64,000 bases of DNA from Nocardioides cavernae (GTDB lineage: Bacteria > Actinomycetota > Actinomycetes > Propionibacteriales > Nocardioidaceae): positions 62,001 to 126,000 of the forward strand of contig NZ_JACCBW010000006.1 of the NCBI RefSeq assembly GCF_013410035.1. Reading direction: 5' to 3'. Position 1 is the stretch's first letter. The number at the start of each line of letters is the position of its first letter. The position numbers and the translations under genes are program-made. Positions 14,029 through 22,004 of the stretch are shown piece by piece. The notes under the pieces were generated by a model, which saw nothing but the letters and a program-made list of their open reading frames with translations, searched no databases and was not told the origin of the DNA.

Positions 14029-14822
14029 TGTGCTGTCACTCCTGTCATCGCGCGGACGGCGGCCTCGGGGTCGCCGTCCTTGACCAGCGCCTCCCCGACC
14101 AGCACCACGCCTGCTCCTTCGGAGACGAAGCGCTGCACGTCGGGGACGCCGGTGATGCCGCTCTCCGCGACCTTGACCACGTCGTCGTGGATCTGTGGCG
14201 CGAGGCGGCCGAACACGTCGGGGTCGACGTCGAGGGTCTTGAGGTTGCGGCTGTTGACGCCGACCAGCTCGGCGCCGATGGCGAGGGCGCGCTCGGTCTC
14301 GGCCTCGTCGTGGACCTCGACCAGCACCGTGAGACCGAGCTCGCGCGCCTCGCCGTGCAGGCGGCGCAGGGTGTCGTCGCCGAGCGCCGCCACGATCAGG
14401 AGCGCGAGGTCGGCGCCGGCCGCGCGGGCCTCGACCAGCTGGTAGGTCTCGACGATGAAGTCCTTGCGCAGCAGGGGGACGTCGACGGCGGCGCGCACCG
14501 TGCGCAGGTCGTCGAGGCTGCCGCCGAACCGGCGCTCCTCGGTGAGCACCGAGATCGCGGCTGCGCCGCCCCGGGCGTACGCCTGGGCGAGGGCGGCGGG
14601 GTCGGCGATGTCGGCCAGCGCGCCCTTGCTGGGGCTGCGGCGCTTGACCTCGGCGATCACGCTCGAGCCGGCGGCGCGGAAGTGCGGCATCGGGTCGCGC
14701 GGCGCCGGCGCGTCGGCGAGGCGCGCACGCAGGTCGTTCATCGGGAGCGCGGCCTCGCGGCGCGCGAGGTCCTCGCGTGCCCCGGCGACGATGTCGTCGA
14801 GCACGGAACCGGTCGCAGGCAT
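14025..14822 (-). CDS. trpC: Indole-3-glycerol-phosphate synthase
   Basis: Converts 1-(2-carboxyphenylamino)-1-deoxyribulose-5-phosphate into indole-3-glycerol phosphate. Monofunctional TIM barrel of 265 aa with the signature VIAEVKRRSPSKG, the catalytic LLRKDFIVETYQ segment, VGVNSRNLKTL and AESGI. A GAGAGG ribosome site lies 8 nt before the ATG at 14822. trpF and trpD are not in the window; in actinobacteria PriA often supplies the TrpF activity. Confidence 0.97.
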
Positions 14823-14900
14823 GCGTTCAGCCTCTCACCCGGCGCCAGCGGCACCGGCGTCGGTGCCCAGGGGCCGGACGCACCGTCCGGCCGGTGGGAC

Positions 14901-15101
14901 TCAGTGGTCGGACGCGTTGAGGCCGAGCTTGGCCAGCACGAGGAACAGCGGGAAGGCGACCAGGGCGACGATGATGCCGAGCCAGAGCAGGGTCATCTGG
15001 GTGGGCACCTGCAGGAGCGCGACGCTGCCGATGACGAAGCCGACCATCGCGACCGACACGGCGGTCCAAGCAGCGGGGGTGTTGCCGTGGCCTGCAGCCA
15101 T
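14901..15101 (-). CDS. Small HGxxPAAWT membrane protein
   Basis: A 66-aa protein with two predicted membrane helices (VAMVGFVIGSVALL and LLWLGIIVALVAFPLFLVL) preceded by the motif HGNTPAAWTAV. Actinobacterial trp clusters commonly carry a small protein with this HGxxPAAWT start between the tryptophan-associated membrane protein and trpC; its function is unknown. AAGGAG lies 9 nt before the ATG at 15101. Function is not inferred beyond linkage to trp genes. Confidence 0.85.
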   Translation of the reverse strand: MAAGHGNTPAAWTAVSVAMVGFVIGSVALLQVPTQMTLLWLGIIVALVAFPLFLVLAKLGLNASDH

Positions 15102-15144
15102 CGTGGGTGCTCCTTCGTGGGGTTCAGCGAGTGCTGGGGGAAGT

Positions 15145-15738
15145 CTAGGCGGTCGGGTCGCGACCCTCGTCGAGGGCCTTCCAGATGTCGATGTTCTCGC
15201 TCGGCACCGGCTCGTCGGTGCCGTCCTGCGCTGGACCGGCCGTCGGGTTGTCGTACTTCGCGCCCATCTCGGGCCAGTGGCGCACCCAGCGGGCGCACGC
15301 CCCCGTCGTGACCAGCGCGAGCACCGCTGCACCGGCCGCGACCACCCACCACGCAGTGAGGCTCGTGCCCTCGAGGGCCACCCCGGTGTCCCGGAGGGCG
15401 CGGCTGCGGACGTGGTCCGGCAGGCTGAACGGCGCCCACGCCACCGACACCGCCACACCCAGCGCGCCGAGCACCGCGAGGAGGGCCACCGCCCGCCGGA
15501 ACCGGCCACGCGTCACGAGCACCACGCCCCAGCACGCCAGCACGACGAACGCCAGCGCCGTCGTCAGCGGCGACGACCCTGCCGCCGACGCGCCGCCGGC
15601 CACGTCGGGCAGGTCCGTGGTCCCGGTGCCGCGGACCCACGTACGCGACCCGGCGTAGGCGGCCAGCGCCCCTGCGGCCACGCCGAGGAGGACGACCGGG
15701 CCGAAGGTCCGGCGGCGTGGGTGGGCCGGGTCAGCCAT
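15145..15738 (-). CDS. Tryptophan-associated membrane protein (TIGR02234-like)
   Basis: A 197-aa membrane protein with about four hydrophobic segments (VVLLGVAAGALAAYAG, TTALAFVVLACWGVVL, AVALLAVLGALGVAVS, WWVVAAGAAVLALVT), a conserved SRTWV element after the first helix, and a cytoplasmic tail ending WKALDEGRDPT. This combination identifies the actinobacterial family found beside trpE/trpC and named for that linkage. The ATG at 15738 lies within the end of hisI (8-nt overlap). The biochemical role is unknown. Here it lacks its usual trpE neighbour. Confidence 0.88.
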   Translation of the reverse strand: MADPAHPRRRTFGPVVLLGVAAGALAAYAGSRTWVRGTGTTDLPDVAGGASAAGSSPLTTALAFVVLACWGVVLVTRGRFRRAVALLAVLGALGVAVSVAWAPFSLPDHVRSRALRDTGVALEGTSLTAWWVVAAGAAVLALVTTGACARWVRHWPEMGAKYDNPTAGPAQDGTDEPVPSENIDIWKALDEGRDPTA

Positions 15739-16093
15739 CGACCGCGTGCACGAGGTCGGCGTCGAAGCAGGTGCGGTCGCCGGTGTGGCACGCCGCGCCC
15801 ACCTGGTCCACCACGAACAGGAGCGTGTCGCCGTCGCAGTCGAGCCGGATCTCCTTGACCCACTGGACGTGGCCCGAGGTGTCCCCCTTGGCCCAGTACT
15901 CCCGCCGCGAGCGCGACCAGTACGTCGCCCGGCCCGTGTCGATCGTGCGGCCCAGCGCCTCGTCGTCGACCCACGCGAGCATCAGCACCTCGCCGGTGCC
16001 GTGCTGCTGCACGACGACGGGCACGAGGCCCTCCGCCGTGTGCCGGAGCCGCTCGGCGACGGCGGAGTCGAGGGAGGAGGACGCAGCGTTCAT
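15731..16093 (-). CDS. hisI: Phosphoribosyl-AMP cyclohydrolase
   Basis: Third step of histidine biosynthesis: opens the adenine ring of PR-AMP. The 120-aa protein shows the family motifs VLMLAWVDDEAL, YWSRSRREYWAKG, the metal-binding DCDGDTLL and the Cys pair around GAACHTGDRTCF. It is the monofunctional form without a PR-ATP pyrophosphatase domain. The ATG at 16093 overlaps the stop of the upstream aminotransferase as ATGA. hisF, often adjacent, is not present. Confidence 0.96.
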   Translation of the reverse strand: MNAASSSLDSAVAERLRHTAEGLVPVVVQQHGTGEVLMLAWVDDEALGRTIDTGRATYWSRSRREYWAKGDTSGHVQWVKEIRLDCDGDTLLFVVDQVGAACHTGDRTCFDADLVHAVDG

Positions 16094-16908
16094 GGGTCCA
16101 TGCTCTCAGCCTCGCGGGCGGCCCAGGTCTCCGCACACCTCCGGGTGACCGGCCCGGGGGCCGGGAGCTCGCGGTCGTCCCACCGGGAGATCGCCTGGAC
16201 GTCGCGGGTGGTCGAGACCAGGAATGCCTCGCTGGCGCCGGCCAGGACGTCGGCGAGGGGCTCGTCGACCTCACGGGCCCCGCACCAGTCGACGACCAGC
16301 TCACGGGTGATGCCGGCGAGGCAGCCCGAGCGGAGGCTGGGCGTGCGCAGCTCGCCGTCGCGCACGTAGAAGACGTTGGATCCCGTCCCCTCGCAGAGGT
16401 GGCCCGCGGTGTTGGCCATGACCGCCTCGGTGCCGCCGTGGCGCTGGGCGTGGGCGAGGGCGATGACGTTCTCCGCGTAGGACGTCGTCTTCAGCCCCGC
16501 GGTGGCGCCGTGCTCGTTGCGCGTCCACGGGACGGTGACGACGGTCGTGGCGCTCGCGGCGCGCGCGATCGGGCTGTACGCCACCACGAGGGTCGGCGGT
16601 CCCCCGCCGCGCCCCGAGCCCATCGGCGCCGGCCCGGCGGTCCACGTGATCCGCAGCCGGCCGACCGGGTCGTCCCCGACCACGGCCGCCACGCCGCGGC
16701 GTACGTCGTCGAGGTCCGGGACCGGCAGCCCCAGGCCCTCGGCACTGCGCTCGAGCCGCGCCAGGTGCCGGGTCAGCGCGAACGGCCGGCCCGCCAGCGT
16801 CTTCACGGCCTCGAAGACCCCGTCGCCGACGGTGAACCCGTGGTCGGTCACCGCGACCGCCGCCGCGGTCGGGTCGTCCAGCAGGGAACCGTTGAGCCAG
16901 GCGCGCAT
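16090..16908 (-). CDS. Class IV aminotransferase, aminodeoxychorismate lyase-like
   Basis: A 272-aa PLP protein of fold type IV. DHGFTVGDGVFEAVKT matches the N-terminal signature of PabC and branched-chain aminotransferases; GLKTTSYAEN contains the PLP Lys; EGTGSNVFYV and the phosphate-binding GITRELV follow. The size and N-terminus favour 4-amino-4-deoxychorismate lyase (p-aminobenzoate and folate synthesis), but a D-amino-acid aminotransferase role cannot be excluded. It is the first gene of the minus-strand hisI-trp chain. A TAGAGT box lies 6 nt before the ATG, so the operon mRNA is probably leaderless. Confidence 0.85.
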   Translation of the reverse strand: MRAWLNGSLLDDPTAAAVAVTDHGFTVGDGVFEAVKTLAGRPFALTRHLARLERSAEGLGLPVPDLDDVRRGVAAVVGDDPVGRLRITWTAGPAPMGSGRGGGPPTLVVAYSPIARAASATTVVTVPWTRNEHGATAGLKTTSYAENVIALAHAQRHGGTEAVMANTAGHLCEGTGSNVFYVRDGELRTPSLRSGCLAGITRELVVDWCGAREVDEPLADVLAGASEAFLVSTTRDVQAISRWDDRELPAPGPVTRRCAETWAAREAESMDP

Positions 16909-16914
16909 GCGCTC

Positions 16915-16920
16915 ACTCTA
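16915..16920 (-). promoter_or_regulatory. -10 box of the pabC-like/hisI/trp transcription unit
   Basis: Minus-strand TAGAGT followed by 6 nt and the ATG at 16908. It is the only clear promoter element I see ahead of the coupled genes running to lgt. Confidence 0.5.
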
Positions 16921-16953
16921 GGGGGCCTCCAACACGCGCGACGGGGGGCGATT

Positions 16954-16982
16954 TTGGACCCGCGCGAGCCATGTACTACTGT
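16954..16982 (+). promoter_or_regulatory. Promoter of the tRNA Gly-Cys-Val operon
   Basis: TTGGAC (16954-16959), 17-bp spacer, TACTGT (16977-16982), close to the housekeeping consensus. The tRNA-Gly gene begins about 37 nt after the predicted start site. Confidence 0.65.
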
Positions 16983-17025
16983 TCCACTCGCACTCAGGGC
17001 CGGTGAGAACCGGTCGGGAGAGCAG

Positions 17026-17098
17026 GCGGACATAGCTCAGTTGGTAGAGCGCAACCTTGCCAAGGTTGAGGTCGCGAGTTCGAGTCTCGTTGTCCGCT
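17026..17098 (+). tRNA. tRNA-Gly (anticodon GCC)
   Basis: 73-nt cloverleaf with acceptor GCGGACA / TGTCCGC, anticodon stem CAACC / GGTTG around TTGCCAA (anticodon GCC), T loop TTCGAGT and discriminator T. CCA is not encoded. First of three tandem tRNAs. Confidence 0.97.
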
Positions 17099-17132
17099 CT
17101 GAGGGGTCTCCCAAGCAAACGTGGGCCTCCAC

Positions 17133-17203
17133 GGTGGGTTGGCCGAGAGGCGAGGCAACGGACTGCAAATCCGTCTACACGGGTTCAAATCCCGTACCCA
17201 CCT
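17133..17203 (+). tRNA. tRNA-Cys (anticodon GCA)
   Basis: 71-nt cloverleaf with acceptor GGTGGGT / ACCCACC, anticodon stem ACGGA / TCCGT around CTGCAAA (anticodon GCA), T arm CGGG-TTCAAAT-CCCG and the discriminator U typical of tRNA-Cys. CCA is not encoded. Confidence 0.97.
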
Positions 17204-17223
17204 CGCACGACACAACTCAACAC

Positions 17224-17298
17224 GGGCGATTGGCGCAGCGGTAGCGCGCTTCCTTGACACGGAAGAGGTCACTGGTTCAAACCCAGTATCGCCCACCA
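17224..17298 (+). tRNA. tRNA-Val (anticodon GAC)
   Basis: 75 nt including an encoded 3' CCA. Acceptor GGGCGAT / ATCGCCC, anticodon stem CTTCC / GGAAG around TTGACAC (anticodon GAC). It is the only tRNA of the four in this window with a genomic CCA. Confidence 0.97.
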
Positions 17299-17305
17299 GC
17301 CGAGA

Positions 17306-17350
17306 ACAGCCCCCGACCTGCGGAGACGCAGGTCGGGGGCTGTCTTCCTT
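17306..17350 (+). terminator. Strong terminator of the tRNA operon
   Basis: Perfect 17-bp stem, left arm 17306-17322 (ACAGCCCCCGACCTGCG) and right arm 17327-17343, closed by a GAGA tetraloop and followed by CTTCCTTTG. The 140 bp from here to the sulfatase stop codon shows nothing else recognisable. Confidence 0.9.
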
Positions 17351-17490
17351 TGCCCTCCGTGCCACGATGGGCGTACCCCGCTACACCACGAGTGCGCGAG
17401 CCGGTCCGAGTCAGCATCGGCTACGGCCGCGCAGGGTCCGGCCCGCGCGACGCCCCCTTCCGCAGCAGGCCGGACCCACCTCGAGGGGCC

Positions 17491-19107
17491 CTACTCCTCG
17501 GGCAGCCCGTGCCCGCGGGCGGCGTACAGCTCGAGGACCTTCTCGCGCGGGATGACGCCGCAGCGGTCGGCCCACTGCTGGTACGCCTCGGCGAGGGTGG
17601 CGACGAGGTCCGGGTGGGAGCCGGCGAGGTCGCGCAGCTCGGTGCGGTCGGCCTCGATGTCGTAGAGCTCCCAGGCGCCGCGGTGCTTCTTCACGAGCTT
17701 CCAGCGGCCGCGGCGTACGGCGCAGTTGCCCTCGTGCTCCCAGTAGAGGTCGCGGTCGCCGGGCTCGTCCTCCCCGCGAAGCGCAGGCAGGAGGCTGACG
17801 CCCTCCACCGCCGGCACGTCCTGGCCGTTGCGCTGCGCCGGGTAGCGTGCGCCGGCCGCCTCGGCGATGGTCGGCAGGACGTCGACCAGTTGGCTCGGCA
17901 CCCGGCACAGCGACCCGTCGGTCGGCAGGCCGGCAGGCCAGTGGGCGATGAAGGGCGTCGAGATGCCGCCCTCGTGCACCCAGTGCTTGTACTCGCGGAA
18001 GGGCGTGTTGGACAGGTTCGCCCACGAGCGCCCGTAGGACATGTAGGTCGACTCCGGGCCGGGACGCAGCGCGGGGTCGTTGCCCGGCACCACCGGCTCC
18101 CCCTCACGGGTCGTGTCCTGCAGGGGCACGAAGGCGGTGACGAACTCCCGCGCACCCTCGCCGGGCGGCATCTCCTCGGCGCACCCGCCGTTGTCGGAGA
18201 GGAACACCACGAGGGTGTTGTCGAGCCGCCCGGTCACCTCGAGCTGGTCGAGGACCCTGCCGATCCCCTGGTCCATGCGGTCGACCTGCGCGGCGTACGT
18301 CGCCATCCGCGACGCCTCCCACTCCCGGTCCACGACGTCCTCCCACGCCGGCACCCGCTCGTCGCGCGGCGTGAGCTGCCAGGACGGGTCGATGATGCCC
18401 TCGGCGACCAGTCGCTCGAGCCGCTCCTCGCGCAGCCGGTCCCAGCCGGCGTCGAAGCGGCCGGCGTAGGTCGCGATGTCCTCGTCGTGGGCGTGCAGCG
18501 GCCAGTGCGGCGCCGTGTAGGAGAGGAACAGGAAGAACGGGTCGTCCGGGCGCTGGTCCTCGTGGTCGGCGAGGAACTCGACGGCCGTGTCGGAGATGGC
18601 GTCGGTGTAGAACCAGCCGGCCTCCTCGGCCTCGTGCTCGATGTTGGTCTCCTGACGCACGAGCGTGCGCGGGCGGTAGAACGACCCGGCGCCCTCGAGG
18701 GTGCCGAAGAAGCGGTCGAAGCCCCGCCGCGTGGGCCACGCCGGATTGGGGTTCTCCATGTCGACGGCGAGGTGCCACTTGCCGGAGAGGTACGTCGCGT
18801 ACCCCGCGTCGCGGCACACCTCCGCCACCGTCGCGCAGTCCTCGCTGAGGTTGCCGGGGTAGCCGTCGGGCGCGTCGTCGAAGTTCAGGATCCCGATGCC
18901 GACCTGGTGCGGGTGCAGCCCGGTCATCAACGACGCACGCGAGGGGCTGCAGCGCGCGGTGTTGTAGAACTGCGTCATCCGCACGCCCCCGGCCGCGAGC
19001 CGGTCGAGGTTCGGGGTCCGGACCTCGCCGCCGTAGGAGGCGATGTCGGAGAAGCCCATGTCGTCGGCCAGGACGAGCAGGACGTCCGGCCGGCCGTCGC
19101 GGCTCAT
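17491..19107 (-). CDS. Type I sulfatase (arylsulfatase family)
   Basis: A 538-aa alkaline-phosphatase-superfamily hydrolase that removes sulfate from organic sulfate esters. The metal-binding start DVLLVLADDMGFSD, the formylglycine signature CSPSRASLMTG with Cys53 as the residue to be oxidised, the SGKWHL segment and a late LSDNGG metal site are all present. No signal peptide is seen, so it is probably cytoplasmic and depends on the neighbouring transporter for substrate. Its ATG overlaps the transporter stop as ATGA. Activation needs a formylglycine-generating enzyme, which is not encoded here. Substrate is unknown. Confidence 0.93.
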   Translation of the reverse strand: MSRDGRPDVLLVLADDMGFSDIASYGGEVRTPNLDRLAAGGVRMTQFYNTARCSPSRASLMTGLHPHQVGIGILNFDDAPDGYPGNLSEDCATVAEVCRDAGYATYLSGKWHLAVDMENPNPAWPTRRGFDRFFGTLEGAGSFYRPRTLVRQETNIEHEAEEAGWFYTDAISDTAVEFLADHEDQRPDDPFFLFLSYTAPHWPLHAHDEDIATYAGRFDAGWDRLREERLERLVAEGIIDPSWQLTPRDERVPAWEDVVDREWEASRMATYAAQVDRMDQGIGRVLDQLEVTGRLDNTLVVFLSDNGGCAEEMPPGEGAREFVTAFVPLQDTTREGEPVVPGNDPALRPGPESTYMSYGRSWANLSNTPFREYKHWVHEGGISTPFIAHWPAGLPTDGSLCRVPSQLVDVLPTIAEAAGARYPAQRNGQDVPAVEGVSLLPALRGEDEPGDRDLYWEHEGNCAVRRGRWKLVKKHRGAWELYDIEADRTELRDLAGSHPDLVATLAEAYQQWADRCGVIPREKVLELYAARGHGLPEE

Positions 19108-20441
19108 CGGGTGGTCCCCGCGTCGCGCAGGCTGCGGCGGTGCGTCTCGGGCAGGAACCACACCGACACCAGCGAGATCGCCGCCATCGCCATGACGTAG
19201 ACGGCGACCGGCCACACCGACCCGCTCCACGCGCTCACCAGGCTCGTGCCGATGAGCGGGGCGACGGCGCCGGTCGGGATCACGCCGATCTGGTACACCG
19301 CGCTCATCCCCGAGTAGCGCACCCGGGTCGGGAAGACCTCGGCGAACATCGCGCCCTCCGGACCGAACATGATGCAGGCCGCGAGGCCCCAGCCGACGAC
19401 GACTCCGAGCGTGATGAGCACGGCGTTCTCGGTGTTGACGAGGGCGAAGATCGGCACCGCGCTCACCAGGGCGAGACCGGCACCGGTGGCGAACACGGGA
19501 CGTCGGCCGTACGTGTCGGAGAGGCGGCCCGCGACCAGGATGGCCGCGAACCCGACGACGGACGCGACGAGCAGCGCGTCGAGGACGACCGAGGCGTCGA
19601 GGCCCAGCACGGTGACGGTGTAGGTCACGAGGAAGGCGTTGTAGATGTTGAAGGTGACGCTCTCGCTCACCCGTGCGCCCATCGCCAGCAGCGTGACCCT
19701 GGGGTGGTCGCGGAAGACCTCGACCAGCGGGAGCGCGGCCTTCTCGTCGGCCGCCTCGATCTCCTTGAACGCCGGCGGCTCGTCGATGCGCAGCCGGATC
19801 ACGAGTCCGACGACCACGAGGAGGATGGAGACGAGGAACGGCACCCGCCAGCCCCACGACTGGAAGTCGTCCTCGGGCAGCTGGGTCACCAGCGTGACCG
19901 CCAGCGTGGACGTCAGCAGGCCGATGGGGACGCCGAGCTGCGGCCACGAGGAGAACCAGCCGCGGCGCCCGTCGGGAGCGTGCTCGACGCACAGCAGCAC
20001 CGCGCCGCCCCACTCGCCGCCGAGACCGATGCCCTGGAGCATGCGGAGCACGAGCAGGAGCATCGGTGCGGCCACACCGATGGCCGCGTAGTTGGGGAGC
20101 AGCCCCATCGCGAAGGTGGACAGGCCCATGATGAGCATGGTCAGGACGAGCATCTTCTTGCGACCGATGCGGTCCCCGAAGTGGCCGAAGATGAACCCGC
20201 CCAGCGGACGGGTGACGAAGCCGGCGGCGAAGGTCGCGAACGAGATCATCGTGCCGACCAGCGGGTCGAAGGTCGGGAAGAACTGGCTGTTGAACACCAG
20301 GGCGGCCATGGTCCCGTAGAGGAAGAAGTCGTACCACTCCACGACCGAGCCCAGCAGGCTCGCCCCGGCCACGCGGCGGATCGCGGCCTCGTCGTGCGCG
20401 TCGTGCTGGTGCGCCACCGCTGTCGTGCCCGGTTGTGACAT
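19104..20441 (-). CDS. MFS transporter, metabolite:H+ symporter type
   Basis: A 445-aa twelve-helix permease. VVEWYDFFLYGTMAAL, the RPLGGFIFGHFGDRIGRKK loop, GEWGGAVLL and WRVPFLVSILLVVVG are diagnostic of the ShiA/ProP-like metabolite:H+ symporter branch of the major facilitator superfamily. AGGAG lies 5 nt before the ATG at 20441. It is the first gene of a two-gene operon with the sulfatase and is divergent from the IclR regulator, so a sulfated organic compound is the likely cargo (inference). Confidence 0.92.
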   Translation of the reverse strand: MSQPGTTAVAHQHDAHDEAAIRRVAGASLLGSVVEWYDFFLYGTMAALVFNSQFFPTFDPLVGTMISFATFAAGFVTRPLGGFIFGHFGDRIGRKKMLVLTMLIMGLSTFAMGLLPNYAAIGVAAPMLLLVLRMLQGIGLGGEWGGAVLLCVEHAPDGRRGWFSSWPQLGVPIGLLTSTLAVTLVTQLPEDDFQSWGWRVPFLVSILLVVVGLVIRLRIDEPPAFKEIEAADEKAALPLVEVFRDHPRVTLLAMGARVSESVTFNIYNAFLVTYTVTVLGLDASVVLDALLVASVVGFAAILVAGRLSDTYGRRPVFATGAGLALVSAVPIFALVNTENAVLITLGVVVGWGLAACIMFGPEGAMFAEVFPTRVRYSGMSAVYQIGVIPTGAVAPLIGTSLVSAWSGSVWPVAVYVMAMAAISLVSVWFLPETHRRSLRDAGTTR

Positions 20442-20461
20442 GTCCACTCCTGTTGCGTCGT

Positions 20462-20504
20462 GGTGTCCCGTAAGATGGGACGGCATTCCCCAGATCGGGA
20501 CACC
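20462..20504. promoter_or_regulatory. Paired palindromic operators in the IclR/MFS intergenic region
   Basis: Two 15-bp palindromes, TCCCGTAAGATGGGA at 20466-20480 and TTCCCCAGATCGGGA at 20486-20500, have centres 20 bp apart (two helical turns). They are nested in a longer inverted repeat with arms GGTGTCCCG and CGGGACACC. The size and pairing fit IclR-family binding, which often involves dimer pairs. The site lies 21 bp before the MFS start. Confidence 0.6.
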
Positions 20505-20584
20505 AGCCGTCAGTGTTCGTTCGACGGCGACGACCTGTCAAGGAGTGAGCGACTTCACCGATCACCGACCCGAGGAGTGCGCGC

Positions 20585-21382
20585 GTGACCCTGTCACCTG
20601 CCCCCGCCCGTACGGAGGAGCGTGGCCTGCTGCGCCGCGCCGTGGCCGTGCTCGACACCCTCGCCGCCGAGCCGTCCCCGCCGAGCGTGCGCGCGATCGC
20701 CGAGCGCACCGGGCTCTCCAAGTCGGCCGTCCAGCGGATCCTCGTCGAGCTCGAGGCCGTCGACCTCGCGGCCCGCGACCCGGAGACCCGGCGCTACCGG
20801 CTCGGTCCGCGCACGCTCGCCCTCGGCTCGGCCTACCAGCACGGGCTGAGCCTGCGCGCGGCGGCGATGGGTGCGATGACCGACCTGGCGGCGGCGGTGA
20901 AGGAGACCGTGGGCCTCTCGGTGGGAGACGCCGACCGGATGATCCACGTCGAGCAGGTGGAGCCGCAGCGTCGGCTCACCGCGCGGTTCCACGTCGGGCG
21001 GCCGCTCCCGCTGTGGTTCGGCGCGCCCAGCCGGGTCCTCCTCGCCGAGCGCACGGACGCGGAGATCCTCCGGGTCGCGGACCAGCGCGAGCTCACCGAC
21101 CTCGACCCGGTGAACCCGCCGGCCCCGGAGCAGCTGCGGCGACAGGTGGCCGAGGTGCGCCGCACCGGGCACGCACGCGCCTTCGAGGAGACGATCGAGG
21201 GCGTGCACACCCTGTCGGTCCCGGTGCGCGGCGCGATGGGCGTGCTGGCCGCCGTCCTGTCGGTCACGGCGCCGGCCGAGCGCCTCCCGGCGGAGCGGAT
21301 GGACGAGGTGCTGCCGCAGCTCGAGGAGGCCGCGGCGCGGATCTCGGTGCGGCTGGGCCACCGCCCCCCTCAGAACTCGTAG
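20585..21382 (+). CDS. IclR-family transcriptional regulator
   Basis: A 265-aa regulator with an N-terminal winged HTH (about residues 12-75, SVRAIAERTGLSKSAVQRIL) and a C-terminal GAF-like effector domain (DLAAAVKETVGLSV, HVEQVEPQRRL, VHTLSVPVRG). It is divergent from the MFS-sulfatase pair and probably controls it through the palindromes in between; IclR proteins are usually repressors released by a pathway metabolite. GTG start at 20585 with GAGGAG upstream. Its 3' end overlaps the convergent sulfotransferase by 13 bp. Confidence 0.93.
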   Translation: MTLSPAPARTEERGLLRRAVAVLDTLAAEPSPPSVRAIAERTGLSKSAVQRILVELEAVDLAARDPETRRYRLGPRTLALGSAYQHGLSLRAAAMGAMTDLAAAVKETVGLSVGDADRMIHVEQVEPQRRLTARFHVGRPLPLWFGAPSRVLLAERTDAEILRVADQRELTDLDPVNPPAPEQLRRQVAEVRRTGHARAFEETIEGVHTLSVPVRGAMGVLAAVLSVTAPAERLPAERMDEVLPQLEEAAARISVRLGHRPPQNS

Positions 21383-21993
21383 CCGAACTCCTCGATCGTC
21401 CGGCGGAACCTCTCCGCGACGATCTCGACGTCACCGGGGCCGTACAGGTCGCGGTAGTGCGGGCCGCTCCCCTGCTTGGCGTGCGGCAGGTCGAGCTCGA
21501 TCCCGAGCCGCTCGGAGATGTCGGCGACGGCGGCCGGGAGCTCCTCGTAGCGGTAGACCCGGTCCACGACCACCCGTCCGCCGAGGCGGTAGAGCCGCTC
21601 GTTGAGCGCCAGCCGCTCCATCCGGCGAGGCGTGCGGACGAACTCGGCGAACGTCTTGGTGAAGGTCGGCTTGCGCGCGCTGTAGCGGTAGGAGGAGGCG
21701 ACGACGTCGAAGGGGTTCCGCTCGACCGCGAAGGTGAAGTAGTCGTCCCACGTCTGCCGACCGATGACCTCGATGACCCGGCGCGCGCCCATGTGGGCGT
21801 ACGAGCTGGGCTCGGTGTCGTCGTTCTGCGGGCCCACTCCCCCGGCGGCCGCCCGCAGCTCCTCGTCCTCCGGGCTGATCCGGGTGACCAGGTCGTCGGG
21901 GCCGCAGTGGCGCGACAGCGCGATCTCGAGGCTGGTGCCGGCGGTCTTGCGGGTCTTGATGAAGACGAAGCGGTGGGCGTGGGAGGCGATCAA
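21370..21993 (-). CDS. Sulfotransferase-family protein
   Basis: A 207-aa protein with the two PAPS-binding elements of sulfotransferases: the 5'-phosphosulfate loop RFVFIKTRKTAGTSLE at the N-terminus and the 3'-phosphate motif FAVERNPFDVVASSY in the middle. The acceptor is unknown. The start appears to be TTG at 21993, because no ATG or GTG lies upstream before an in-frame stop; GAGGG is 8 nt before it. It follows the K+ channel gene by 11 nt in the same direction. Confidence 0.82.
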   Translation of the reverse strand: MIASHAHRFVFIKTRKTAGTSLEIALSRHCGPDDLVTRISPEDEELRAAAGGVGPQNDDTEPSSYAHMGARRVIEVIGRQTWDDYFTFAVERNPFDVVASSYRYSARKPTFTKTFAEFVRTPRRMERLALNERLYRLGGRVVVDRVYRYEELPAAVADISERLGIELDLPHAKQGSGPHYRDLYGPGDVEIVAERFRRTIEEFGYEF

Positions 21994-22004
21994 CGCAGCC
22001 GCCC

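Noticed and set aside
17299..17490. Possible gene or ncRNA between the tRNA operon and the sulfatase
   Set aside because: After the terminator the sequence has no frame with a ribosome site and no further stable hairpin.
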